From contig DXMK01000008.1 of NCBI GenBank assembly GCA_019414245.1, positions 1 through 64,000 of the forward strand: a stretch of DNA of 64,000 nt. The letters are read 5' to 3'. Made by a program: the position numbers and the translations under genes. Shown here one piece after another: positions 1 to 8,249 of this stretch. The DNA is from Collinsella sp. GTDB lineage: Bacteria > Actinomycetota > Coriobacteriia > Coriobacteriales > Coriobacteriaceae. Each line of letters begins with the position of its first letter. Positions within the stretch are counted from its first letter, which is position 1. The notes beneath the pieces are model-generated. The model was not told where the DNA came from. It made no database searches and saw nothing but the letters and a program-made list of their open reading frames with translations.

Positions 1-51
1 ATTTTCCGGTTCGACGAACAGCCGATCGTGTCAAATTTGGTCTAACAGAGC

Positions 52-92
52 CAAACAAAAAGGGCGGGGCCTGCTGCGCTTGCAGGCCCCGC
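52..92 (-). terminator. Intrinsic terminator of the OYE-family gene
   Basis: A perfect 11-bp GC-rich stem (64-74 with 82-92, 7-base loop) is followed on the minus strand by CCCTTTTTGTTT. It lies just past the end of the gene at 168-2198 and fits a rho-independent terminator for it. Confidence 0.85.
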
Positions 93-167
93 ACCGGTTG
101 ACACCCGACGGGACACAGCCGGGCGAGACGGATCCGTGCTACCGTCCCGCCTGGCCGCGATGTTCAG

Positions 168-2198
168 CTACAGCTCGTTGGCCGCGTGATACGCCGTGCG
201 AATGGCGCTCGCAATGTCGGCGGTGCGCTCGCCCGAGCAGTCGCCCACGCAGGTCACGGGTACCGTCACGCCCTCCAGGTCAAACGCGTTGGCCTTGGAG
301 CCCACGGCCATCACCACGTAATCGCAGGCGATCTTCACCGGCTCCTCGGCGCCGTCCTCGGTGGTGCGGACGGCCTCCACGCCCTCGTCGGTAATGGCGG
401 TCAGACGGGTCTTAACATGCTGCTCAACACCATGCTCGGCAAAATCGCTCATAATCAGCGGCAGAATGGTCTCGGACTCGCCTGCGGCAATCTTGTCGAG
501 CATCTCGACGATCGCCACCTCGCAGCCGTGCTGCAGCAGGTACTCGGCAGTCTCGGTGCCCACCAGGCCACCGCCAATGACGGCGACGCGCCCGCTGAGC
601 TCCACCTTGCCGGCCAGCACGTCCCAGCTCGAGACGACCTTCTCCGAGTCGGCACCCGGAACGGGAATGACCACGTCGTGCGCGCCCACGGCCACAATCG
701 CGGCGTCGGCGGCGTTGAGGTCCGCGGGGCTAGCGGCGTGGTTGAGCTCAACCTTCACGCCCAGGCCGGGCAGAATCTTCTCGTAGTACTCCACCGAGCG
801 CATGATCTCGTCCTTGCGCGGAGGCGCGGCCGCCAGCACAATCTGGCCGCCCAAATGGTCGCTCGCCTCGTAGACGGTCACGTCGTAGCCGCGCTTGGCC
901 GCCACGCGCGCGGCCTCCAGGCCGGCAATACCGCCGCCCACCACGGCGATCTTCTTGTCACCCTCGCCCGGCTTAATGGCGACGGTCGCCTCGTCGCCGT
1001 TCTCGGCATTGAGCACGCACGAGATGTACTGACGGTTTTGGATCGCGTCGACGCAGCCCTTGTTGCAGTTGAGGCACTCGCGAATGGGCTCACCCGTGGC
1101 GGCCTTCAGCGCAATGTCGGGGTCGCACATGAGCGAGCGGCCATAGGCGATGATGTCGGCCGCGCCGTCTTCCAGGATCTTCTCGCCGGCCTCGACCGAG
1201 ACCACACGGCCGACGGTTGCCACCGGCACGGAGACCAGGGCCTTGACGCGCTCGGCCACGGGCAGCGTCCAGTTGTAGGGCATGGCGCCCATGGGCGGAA
1301 TAGTGTCGCCCATGTTGCCGGTATGGTTGGCCTGCGCGACCTGGATCATGTCGATGCCCGCACCCTCGAGCAGCTTGGCAAACTCGCAGGCCTCGTCGGG
1401 CAGCAGGCCGCCCTTGCCGCGCGGCGTGCCGTCGGGGTTCTCCATGATCACGGGGAGCTTGTACTCCACCATCAGCTGCGGCGCGGCTTCCTTAATGGCG
1501 GCGACGACCTCCAGCGCATAACGGACGCGGTTCTCGAACGAGCCACCGTACTCGTCCGTGCGCTTGTTGAGGATCGCGGAGCACAGCGAACCCACCAGGC
1601 GGTCGCCGTGGACCTCGATGGCGTCGATGCCGGCCTGCTGCGCGCGGGCGGCCGAGGCGGCGATAGCCTCCTTGATCTGGGTGAGCTGCTCCACGGTGGC
1701 CTCGTTCACAAAGTGCTGCATGTCGTGGTGCAGCTTGGCGTATGCCTGCTTGCGGATCTCGTTGGACTCGGCCATCTTGGCGGCAAAGGTCTCCTCGTCG
1801 CCGGCGGCCTTGGCCTCCTGCGCGGCCTTGGCGGCGGCCATGGAACCCATGACCATGCGGCCGACGCCGGGGACGTCGTACTCGGGGTGGAACAGCTGCA
1901 GGGCGATCTTGGCGCCGTGCTTGTGGACGGCGTCGGCCAGCGCCTTAAACGTGGGGATCTGAGCGTCGGTCGCCAGCTTGGGCGTGGGGCTTGCGGTCAT
2001 AACGGGAGCGACGTCGCCGATGACGATGTAGCTCACGCCGCCACGGGCCAGACGCTCGTAAAAGGCCAGGCTGCGCTCGCCGATGGAACCGTCGCGCTCC
2101 TCGTAGCCGGTGGTCAGCGGCGGGAACATAATGCGGTTTTTGAGCTCAAGGGGGCCAACCGTAATGGGTTGAAACAGCTTGGACGCAGGTGTGGTCAT
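168..2198 (-). CDS. NADH:flavin oxidoreductase / FAD-dependent oxidoreductase (OYE fusion)
   Basis: A roughly 676-residue Old Yellow Enzyme fused to an FAD/NAD(P)-binding reductase. This is the architecture of 2,4-dienoyl-CoA reductase, enoate reductase and the bile-acid enzymes BaiCD/BaiH. The N-terminal half is the FMN-binding TIM barrel (FQPITVGPLELKNRI near the start, then EVHGD). It is followed by a 4Fe-4S cluster motif, ECLNCNKGC plus a later Cys. The C-terminal half has two Rossmann motifs, VVGGGIAGLEAA and VIGGGLVGTETAEYL. The family reduces activated C=C bonds of enoyl-CoA or enoate substrates with NAD(P)H through FMN, Fe-S and FAD; the substrate here is unknown. Two ATGs are available (2204 and 2198). 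GAGAGGA abuts the first and sits 6 bases from the second, so 2198 was chosen. It is monocistronic with its own terminator. Confidence 0.9.
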   Translation of the reverse strand: MTTPASKLFQPITVGPLELKNRIMFPPLTTGYEERDGSIGERSLAFYERLARGGVSYIVIGDVAPVMTASPTPKLATDAQIPTFKALADAVHKHGAKIALQLFHPEYDVPGVGRMVMGSMAAAKAAQEAKAAGDEETFAAKMAESNEIRKQAYAKLHHDMQHFVNEATVEQLTQIKEAIAASAARAQQAGIDAIEVHGDRLVGSLCSAILNKRTDEYGGSFENRVRYALEVVAAIKEAAPQLMVEYKLPVIMENPDGTPRGKGGLLPDEACEFAKLLEGAGIDMIQVAQANHTGNMGDTIPPMGAMPYNWTLPVAERVKALVSVPVATVGRVVSVEAGEKILEDGAADIIAYGRSLMCDPDIALKAATGEPIRECLNCNKGCVDAIQNRQYISCVLNAENGDEATVAIKPGEGDKKIAVVGGGIAGLEAARVAAKRGYDVTVYEASDHLGGQIVLAAAPPRKDEIMRSVEYYEKILPGLGVKVELNHAASPADLNAADAAIVAVGAHDVVIPVPGADSEKVVSSWDVLAGKVELSGRVAVIGGGLVGTETAEYLLQHGCEVAIVEMLDKIAAGESETILPLIMSDFAEHGVEQHVKTRLTAITDEGVEAVRTTEDGAEEPVKIACDYVVMAVGSKANAFDLEGVTVPVTCVGDCSGERTADIASAIRTAYHAANEL

Positions 2199-2250
2199 GG
2201 ACATTCCTCTCTTGTAGGCGCGGCGGCGATGATGCCGCGTAGTTGTCTAG

Positions 2251-2280
2251 AGGATATGACATGGGAGCACAGTGGTGCAA
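2251..2280 (-). promoter_or_regulatory. Candidate sigma-70 promoter for the OYE-family gene
   Basis: On the minus strand TTGCAC (2275-2280) is followed after 18 bases by TATCCT (2251-2256), 53 bases ahead of the chosen start at 2198. This is a visual match only. Confidence 0.4.
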
Positions 2281-2340
2281 CGGAAATCGGCAGACAGCAG
2301 GTAGCGGCAGGTGGAAGGGGCGGGGCGGCCCGTCGGTTTG

Positions 2341-2720
2341 TCTCGATCTGTAACAGTTAGGCCCACTTTTGGCCTCCACCTGTTACAGATCGAGACAAAC
2401 CAAAACCGTCCCGGCGGAAAATCTCAATCTGTAACAATTACAGACCAAAACCAACCCTAACTGTTACAGATCGAGACAAACCAATCCCGTCTGCCGAAAG
2501 ATCTAGATCTGTAACAGTTACTCGGCAAAATGGGCCCCAGATGTTACAAATCGAGACAAACGGGACCCACCTGCAAGATAATCTCAATCTGTAACAACAA
2601 CTCGGCAAAATCCGTCCCTCGTGTTACAGATTTAGACAAACGGAGACCGTCCTGCCGAAAGATCTCAATCTGTAACACCTAGCCGCCCAAATCGGGTCCA
2701 CCTGTTACAGATCGAGATTA
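2341..2720. repeat. Five-unit, 80-bp-period tandem array of inverted repeats
   Basis: Five units begin near 2341, 2422, 2502, 2582 and 2663, so the period is 80-81 bp. Each unit has a left arm like TCTCAATCTGTAACA, about 25 bases of variable sequence, and a right arm like TGTTACAGATCGAGACAAAC, and could form a long stem. Between units lie about 20 bases, some related to each other (CCGTCCTGCCGAAAG). Arms are conserved with a few changes (TGTTACAAATCGAG, GATTTAGACAAAC). The array lies upstream of the OYE gene. No cas gene or transposase is nearby. Confidence 0.9.
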
Positions 2721-3230
2721 TGTTTGAGAGGCTGAGAGCAGAGGCCCGAGCGAAAAAGCGGACAGGCCGACGGCATCGCCCCGCCGTCATATCGAGGGCC
2801 ACAGCAACCCGAGCGCGTGTCAACCCCGCAATTCCGGACATTTCATCCCTTTTCCGGCTGCCCCTCCTCCTTTCATCCAGGATGCCCGGACGGCAAGAGT
2901 CGGAACGTCTCCTCAATATCCAAACTTCACGCAAGCCCAATGCGAATAGAGACGGACCTGGCAAATCAAGACACGGCTAGCCGTTCGCACCCAAAGCCGT
3001 TTGCCTAAAAATGTATACCGCTGGCCGAAATGGAAAGATGGTAACAGCGAAAAAGACTAGCCGAGCTCGTTTTAAGCACCGTTTGTTCCGTCCCACATGT
3101 TTTGTGAACACTCTAACTATCATGAAGCCAGTAAACAGAGGTAGACATCAACATCCAACGCCGGCAAGTATGCGAGTGTCGTCTCTGCCTAAGGGGCAAG
3201 CCCCCGAGATTAGTTAGGAGAGGGGAAGAG
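2721..3230. other. Intergenic region upstream of the PTS operon
   Basis: No gene is supported in these 510 bases. Several short frames exist but lack a ribosome site or recognisable protein. The last 40 bases hold a small GGGGCAAGCCCCC palindrome (about 3191-3203) and the PTS ribosome site. The PTS operon promoter is presumably here, but no convincing -35/-10 pair was found. Confidence 0.5.
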
Positions 3231-4793
3231 ATGGATAAAGTCAAAACGGCCTTCCAGAACTTTGGCCGCGTTATCGTCGACCCTATTTTGTACCTTTCGG
3301 TGACGGGCATCATTTTGGCCATCGCCACGGTATGCTCGCTCGGCAGCGGAGTTGTCGCAGATCTGGGCACGCTGCTCTCCGCGGCAACCAACTCCGCGGT
3401 GATCGGCAACCTGCCGGTGATTTTCGCAGTCGGCCTTACGGCAGGCTTCGCAAAGAAGCAAAAATCCAACGCGGCAGTGTTTGGACTTATTAGTTACCTC
3501 ATGTTCCTGTATGTCAACAACGCCTACCTGACGCTCACCGATCAGCTGGCAAAAGCTGGCGCGATGGGTCTGTATGGCACTGGCCAGGCAACGGTACTGG
3601 GTCTTCAAGTTACCGATGTCAACGTCTTCGGCGGCGTACTCATCGGATGCTTCTGCGGTTGGCTCTATAACAAACTGATCGACGTAAAGGTATCGGAGTA
3701 TATCCGGATTTACGGCGGACCCCGCCTGGCCCTTCTGGCGATGGTTCCGCTGAGCATTGTCTTCGGCATCGGAGCGACTATCGTGTGGCCCCCTATCGCC
3801 AACGCCATCAGCAACGCTTCTTCATTCATCGCAGCCTCGGGTGGTCTGGGCGTTTTCATTTACGGCTTCCTGAACCGCGTCCTCGTACCTCTCGGCATGC
3901 ACCACTTTATGTGGATGCCGTTTGACTACTCCGCGATTGGCGGCACGGCGGTCGTCGCCGGCCAGAGTGTTTCCGGCGCAGCAAACATCTTCTATGCCGA
4001 GCTTCCCCATATCGCCGACGGATCCCTCACCACAGTCGACCCCTCTGTCCGCTTTGCCATGTTCGGCTTTGGCAAGGAATTCGTAACCCTCGGCACTGTG
4101 CTCGCAATGATTGCGACTTCCCGTCCGGAGAATCGAAAAGCTGTCGCAGCCATGCTGGTGCCCATTTACATCACCGCCATGCTCTCCGGCATCACTGAGC
4201 CGCTCGACTTCATGATCCTGTTCGCGTCTCCGATTCTCTGGGTTGCCTACAGCCTGTTCTACGGACTGGGCGAGATGCTCCTGTTTGTCCTGGGAGTCCG
4301 CTTGCTTAACATGTACGGTGGCATCGAGCTGCTCACGCTCGGCCTGCCTTTGCCAATGGGCGTCACCAAGTTCCCGATTTACATCGTCTTGGGCATCGTG
4401 TTTGCCGCCGTTTCGTTCATCGTTCTGGCGATGGTGATCAAGAAACTCAACCTCATGACGCCCGGCCGTTCCGCAGAGTGGTCTGCAGAGGTCTCCGGAG
4501 ACAACAATGCTCTCGAGTCCTCCGGAACTCCGGAAGTCGACGCAAAACAGCAGGAGATGGTGCAGAACATCATCAACGGCCTTGGCGGCAAGGACAATAT
4601 CAACACCATGGGCTGCTGCATGACTCGTCTCCGTGTCGAAGTCAAAGATCCCAACAAGGTCAACGAAGAGACCATCAAGAAGGCTATCGACAAGGGCCTG
4701 TTTAAGAACGGCACCAATGTCCAGATTATCGTGGGAACCAACGTGCACTCCGTCTACGACCTGCTGCGTCCCATCCTTAATCTGGAAGATTAA
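3231..4793 (+). CDS. PTS transporter subunit IICB, alpha-glucoside type
   Basis: A 520-residue sugar-phosphotransferase permease of the glucose/maltose superfamily. The N-terminal part to about residue 415 is the multi-span IIC domain (PILYLSVTGIILAIATVCS, then VLVPLGMHHFMWMPF and GITEPLDFMILF). The C-terminal part (about 440-520) is a IIB domain with the phosphorylated cysteine in INTMGCCMTRLRVEV. It imports and phosphorylates a sugar using phosphate passed from EI, HPr and a IIA protein. No IIA domain is fused or adjacent, so a glucose-type IIA must come from elsewhere. The downstream GH4 enzyme with a CDMP motif points to an alpha-glucoside such as maltose or a sucrose isomer. AGGAGAGGGG lies just ahead of ATG 3231. 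Confidence 0.9.
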   Translation: MDKVKTAFQNFGRVIVDPILYLSVTGIILAIATVCSLGSGVVADLGTLLSAATNSAVIGNLPVIFAVGLTAGFAKKQKSNAAVFGLISYLMFLYVNNAYLTLTDQLAKAGAMGLYGTGQATVLGLQVTDVNVFGGVLIGCFCGWLYNKLIDVKVSEYIRIYGGPRLALLAMVPLSIVFGIGATIVWPPIANAISNASSFIAASGGLGVFIYGFLNRVLVPLGMHHFMWMPFDYSAIGGTAVVAGQSVSGAANIFYAELPHIADGSLTTVDPSVRFAMFGFGKEFVTLGTVLAMIATSRPENRKAVAAMLVPIYITAMLSGITEPLDFMILFASPILWVAYSLFYGLGEMLLFVLGVRLLNMYGGIELLTLGLPLPMGVTKFPIYIVLGIVFAAVSFIVLAMVIKKLNLMTPGRSAEWSAEVSGDNNALESSGTPEVDAKQQEMVQNIINGLGGKDNINTMGCCMTRLRVEVKDPNKVNEETIKKAIDKGLFKNGTNVQIIVGTNVHSVYDLLRPILNLED

Positions 4794-4801
4794 CAGTCGC
4801 T

Positions 4802-4829
4802 TAAGCGATAAGCGATAAGCGATAAGCGA
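4802..4829 (+). repeat. 7-bp tandem repeat between PTS gene and small ORF
   Basis: Four near-perfect copies of TAAGCGA follow the PTS stop codon and end directly before the GAGGGG ribosome site of the next gene. It looks like a slippage-prone short tandem repeat. Confidence 0.75.
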
Positions 4830-4838
4830 GGGGACCTC

Positions 4839-5108
4839 ATGTTGACCAAAACGTTTCATTCAATCCAAGGCATGTTCGAACGCCTGCTCAACATGTACAA
4901 AGAAAAGTCGACAAGGGGTCTTCTCGTACTTATGGCTGCATTCGCATGTGGTTTTATCTGGCCGCTCCTGGGTCTACTCGCTGCGGTTTGGACCCGGCGT
5001 TCAGGAAGGCACGCGGACGCAGGCAGCATTGCAGGCATGGCGGCGGTCATCAACATCGCCACCTACTTCGTGCAGATAGTAACCAAGATTGTCTGCAGCT
5101 CAATTTGA
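4839..5108 (+). CDS. Small membrane protein in alpha-glucoside operon
   Basis: An 89-residue protein of unknown function. After a polar N-terminal 26 residues there is a hydrophobic segment (about 28-52, GLLVLMAAFACGFIWPLLGL), a short basic patch (TRRSGRH), and a second apolar segment near the C-terminus (GMAAVINIATYFVQIV). Two membrane spans with a cytoplasmic basic loop are likely. GAGGGG lies 5 bases before the ATG. It sits between the PTS permease and the phospho-glucosidase on the same strand, so it is probably co-transcribed. A role in uptake or enzyme localisation is only inference; I do not recognise a family. Confidence 0.65.
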   Translation: MLTKTFHSIQGMFERLLNMYKEKSTRGLLVLMAAFACGFIWPLLGLLAAVWTRRSGRHADAGSIAGMAAVINIATYFVQIVTKIVCSSI

Positions 5109-5127
5109 TTTGAAAGGCATGAACAAC

Positions 5128-6456
5128 ATGAACGGATACAAGATTGTCATCTGCGGCGGCGGCAGCACCTATACCGCTGGCATCGTCAAAGACCTGATCG
5201 ACCAAAAGGATGAATTAGGAATACGCGAGCTTTGGCTCTATGACATCGACGAGGAGCGCCAAGACACAGTCGCCGTGGTGGTTAAAGCGGTTATCGATGA
5301 CCTTGCTCCCGAGATCCCCTTGCATGTAACCGTCGACCCCAAAGAGGCGTTTACAGATGCGAACTTTGTTATGGCGCAGATGCGCGTGGGCGGGCTCAAG
5401 ATGCGTATCCAGGATGAGCAGATCAGCCTGCGCCATGGCGTAGTCGGCCAAGAGACTTGCGGAGCAGGTGGCATGGCCTATGGCATGAGGACCATCTTCC
5501 CCATGTGCGAGCTTGTCGATTTCTGCGAGGAGTACGCCTGCAAGGACTACTGGATCGTCAACTACTCCAACCCCGCTGCCATCGTAGCCAAGGCGATGCA
5601 CAAGCTGCGTCCAAACGCTCGCATTCTCGACATCTGCGATATGCCGGTAGAGATTGAAGCCCGCATGGCGGAGATTTTGGGCTGCGAACTCGACGACATT
5701 GAAGTCGACTACTTTGGCCTCAATCACTTTGGGTGGTATACCAGCGTACGCTGCAAGGGCGTCGACGTTACGGACAAGCTCAAAGAGCACGTGCGTAAGT
5801 ACGGTTACATTTCCGAGGCAAGTCTCAATGACGCCTTGGTAAAAGACCCAGATTGGGCCCACACCTTCAAGAATGCGGCAACGATTTCTACGCTATTCCA
5901 GGATTACCTCCCCAACACCTATTACCAGTATTACCTGTTGCCCGATGCCTGCGTGGAGTACATGGACATCAATAACACGCGTGGCATGCAGGTCGTAAAC
6001 GGCCGCGAAAAGCGTATCTTCGACGCATCTGCGGCGCTTAAGCGCGGTGAAAAGGTCGATCTCACGCAGTTCTACGTAGGCGTCCACGGCAGGTTCATTG
6101 TCGATGTCGTCAAGTCCCTGGCGAAGGATTTGCGCCATCGCCAGCTGGTGATTGTGCCCAATAATGGCGCAATCGAGAATCTCTCGGACGACGCGACCGT
6201 CGAGATTCCGGCGTACATCACCGATCGAGGAGCCGAACCGATCCGCGTCGGGAAGATTCCCCGCTTCTACAAGGGCCTTATCGAGCAGCAGGATGCCTGC
6301 GAGGGCCTTGTGGTCGAGGCCGTTATCGAGGGCTCCTACCAGAAGGCACTCGAGGCCTTCACCCTCAATCGCACGATTCCCTCAGCGCGCGTGGCTAAGG
6401 AAGTCTTGGACGACATGATCGAGGCGAACAAGGGCTATTGGCCTGAGCTGAAGTAG
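5128..6456 (+). CDS. 6-phospho-alpha-glucosidase (glycoside hydrolase family 4)
   Basis: A cytoplasmic NAD- and metal-dependent hydrolase of about 442 residues, matching the length of GlvA. The NAD-binding motif ICGGGSTYTAG lies at residues 8-18, followed by GQETCGAGGMAYG (108-119) and NYSNPAAI. The metal-site pair is Cys170-Asp171 in CDMP, with His200 in GLNHFGW. Within GH4, CDMP marks phospho-alpha-glucosidases (GlvA, AglB, MalH), while CNVP marks beta enzymes. It should hydrolyse the 6-phospho-alpha-glucoside delivered by the PTS at 3231. The start at 5128 was chosen because GAAAGG lies 10 bases upstream and the protein then begins MNGYKIVICGGG as in the family; ATG 5119 is too close to that site. 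The upstream TTG frame overlaps the small membrane gene. Confidence 0.93.
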   Translation: MNGYKIVICGGGSTYTAGIVKDLIDQKDELGIRELWLYDIDEERQDTVAVVVKAVIDDLAPEIPLHVTVDPKEAFTDANFVMAQMRVGGLKMRIQDEQISLRHGVVGQETCGAGGMAYGMRTIFPMCELVDFCEEYACKDYWIVNYSNPAAIVAKAMHKLRPNARILDICDMPVEIEARMAEILGCELDDIEVDYFGLNHFGWYTSVRCKGVDVTDKLKEHVRKYGYISEASLNDALVKDPDWAHTFKNAATISTLFQDYLPNTYYQYYLLPDACVEYMDINNTRGMQVVNGREKRIFDASAALKRGEKVDLTQFYVGVHGRFIVDVVKSLAKDLRHRQLVIVPNNGAIENLSDDATVEIPAYITDRGAEPIRVGKIPRFYKGLIEQQDACEGLVVEAVIEGSYQKALEAFTLNRTIPSARVAKEVLDDMIEANKGYWPELK

Positions 6457-6480
6457 AGAAGCCATCCAGATAGCACAAGC

Positions 6481-6525
6481 ACAAAAGGTGGCCTCAAGGC
6501 AAAATGCTTTGGGGTCACCTTTTGT
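6481..6525. terminator. Bidirectional terminator between GH4 gene and regulator
   Basis: A near-perfect 20-bp stem (6481-6500 with 6506-6525) begins with ACAAAAGG and ends CCTTTTGT. It gives a T-rich 3' side on both strands. It lies between the convergent GH4 and RpiR genes. Confidence 0.85.
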
Positions 6526-6529
6526 ATGA

Positions 6530-7387
6530 CTAAATCTCCGCAAAACTCGTAAAGATGAACGAATCGGCCTCGTGTTTTACACGATAGTTCTCTTGATAAT
6601 CCTGATTGAATATAAGCGAATAAATAACCTGAAGCGTATACGTGAGCGAGATCATGGAAGAGTAATTGGCAACCTTTCCAATCACGCGCTCTGATTTTGG
6701 AATGAGCAAGACAGTGTCGCATTGCCTGGCGAGCGCCGAATCAGAAAACGCCGTGATTAAACACGGCTTGATTCCGCGCTCGGAAAGAGCGGCGGCGTAT
6801 TTGGAATAATCATAGTGAATGCCGCTGTAGCTTAGGAATAAAAACAGGTCGCCGGGCCTACCGTTCTTAACGTGCAGCGTCTGCAGGCCCCCGTCGTCTG
6901 CCATGGTGACATGACGATCGAGCTTGAGAAGATTGTTGCGAAAGATACATCCCGCCAGATAGCTTTCCCCTTTAGCAAAGATGTAAATTCGCGGGGCGCT
7001 AAGAACTGCCTTGGCGATTATGCTCAATTTGGCGCTATCGAGCTCGATTTTCGTTTGATCTATGACGCCCTTCAAGAGATTTGCAAGGTTGCCCTCGATG
7101 GCCTCAATTGAATCGGTACTGCCAAAAGGACGATTGTGATCGACAGTGGCAGCCAGAAGATAGTCTCCGCTTATCTCCTGGATGAGCTGCATGATCAACT
7201 CTCGATAGCCGCTTAGGCCCAATTTCTTACAAAAGCGGATGATAGTCGCGTTCGAAGTGTAAGTCTCCTGTGCGAGCTTTGCCATAGTGAGGGTCTTAAG
7301 GTCGCCGGTATGATTGAGCAGATAGGTAGCAATGGCTCGGTCGGTTTCATTAAAAGACGCGCTGTTACGCAGGCTGTCAAGAATCAT
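6530..7387 (-). CDS. RpiR-family (HTH plus SIS) transcriptional regulator
   Basis: A 285-residue regulator. Residues 1-80 are an RpiR-type helix-turn-helix (LAQETYTSNATIIRFCKKLG, a typical recognition helix). Residues about 115-250 are a SIS phosphosugar-binding domain (IYIFAKGESYLAG, LFLFLSYSG). Such proteins sense a sugar phosphate and control sugar-uptake operons. It is convergent with the alpha-glucoside PTS operon and is likely its regulator, although regulator and operon promoters do not share a region. GGAG precedes ATG 7387. MurR and GlvR belong to the same family. Confidence 0.88.
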   Translation of the reverse strand: MILDSLRNSASFNETDRAIATYLLNHTGDLKTLTMAKLAQETYTSNATIIRFCKKLGLSGYRELIMQLIQEISGDYLLAATVDHNRPFGSTDSIEAIEGNLANLLKGVIDQTKIELDSAKLSIIAKAVLSAPRIYIFAKGESYLAGCIFRNNLLKLDRHVTMADDGGLQTLHVKNGRPGDLFLFLSYSGIHYDYSKYAAALSERGIKPCLITAFSDSALARQCDTVLLIPKSERVIGKVANYSSMISLTYTLQVIYSLIFNQDYQENYRVKHEADSFIFTSFAEI

Positions 7388-7930
7388 GGTCGCTCCGATC
7401 GCTTTAGTTTGCCACTTAATTATGTCATTATCAAAACGACGGGCAGCTCTTCATGCGCTGACTTACGCCCTGCAATCTCTCTTCTGATATTCCGCATGCT
7501 TCGGCAACATTAATTGGGAGGAGCGTGTCACTCAGTTCCTAGAGAACAAATGCGAAGAGGTTCGATTGCCTGAGTTCACTGCCCGCCTTGAGGCAAAGAG
7601 ACGGCCCCGGCCAAGCTCCATGCGGATTTGAGGCAGCATGGTGCTTGTCTGTCGGCATCCTACAACCTGTAATCCATACTCCCCCGTTTCTGTGCTGAGA
7701 AGAATAGGCGGGGTTCCAAGGGGACACGTCCCTTTGGCGCGCAGGGGTCCGGGGATGGCGCGGTCCATCCCCGCCACTATTATTAAGCTAAGGACCGCCG
7801 AAACTCCTCCCAATTGGAGTTTATCGGTCGATAAGTCAAGCCGACCGGCCCGCGATTATCAATGGTTTATTTGCTTCACATAATAAATTGACTCAGGATT
7901 CACCCGCAATTCACCCGCAAAGTAAACCGA
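7388..7930. other. Gene-free region upstream of rpiR and downstream of tRNA-fMet
   Basis: No gene is supported in about 540 bases. A direct repeat ATTCACCCGCA occurs twice in tandem near 7893-7918, close to the tRNA 3' side. GGGAGGAG at about 7515 and its complement near 7803 are separated by about 290 bases. This could be decayed remnants of an element inserted by the tRNA, but no integrase reading frame is visible. Confidence 0.4.
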
Positions 7931-7968
7931 TAAAGAAAAAGCTCGGAAGCAATTTTGCTTCCGAGCTG
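7931..7968 (-). terminator. Terminator after tRNA-fMet
   Basis: A perfect 12-bp stem (7941-7952 with 7955-7966, 2-base loop) is followed on the minus strand by TTTTTCTTTA. It lies directly past the CCA end of the tRNA. Confidence 0.85.
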
Positions 7969-7976
7969 CAAGTTCT

Positions 7977-8053
7977 TGGTCGCGGGGGCAGGATTTGAAC
8001 CTACGACCTCCGGGTTATGAGCCCGGCGAGCTACCAGACTGCTCCACCCCGCA
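7977..8053 (-). tRNA. Initiator tRNA-fMet (CAT)
   Basis: 77 bases on the minus strand, including an encoded CCA (7977-7979). The cloverleaf is clear: acceptor TGCGGGG/CCCCGCG, D arm with GGTAGCTC, anticodon loop CTCATAA, T loop TTCAAAT. A run of three G-C pairs flanks the CAT loop (GGG...CCC), and the 1-72 position is not Watson-Crick (T/G). Both features mark an initiator rather than an elongator tRNA-Met. Confidence 0.93.
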
Positions 8054-8249
8054 ATGTCTGGGCGCCTCATGTGCGCAAGAAAGAATATTACGCGGGAGTT
8101 CGGTAAACGGCAAGGAAAATCTCGTAGAGCATAATTCCTTCATATTTAAACCCCTCAGCCCCTATCACCGTAAACGAATTGCAGCCGAGCGCCGTCGACG
8201 GCACGTATACAATGGTGCGCGTCCTTTTATGCCAACACCGGGAGTAGAC

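Noticed and set aside
186..2360. Long open frame antisense to the OYE gene, and a similar one at 40102-43512
   Set aside because: High-GC genes leave open antisense frames; the sense products are conserved enzymes and the antisense ones look like His/Gly/Val-rich artefacts.
2341..2720. CRISPR array
   Set aside because: Repeats are halves of hairpins, connectors are related rather than unique, and no cas genes are present.
7532..7813. Gene between rpiR and tRNA-fMet
   Set aside because: No ribosome site, no recognisable domain and unusual composition.
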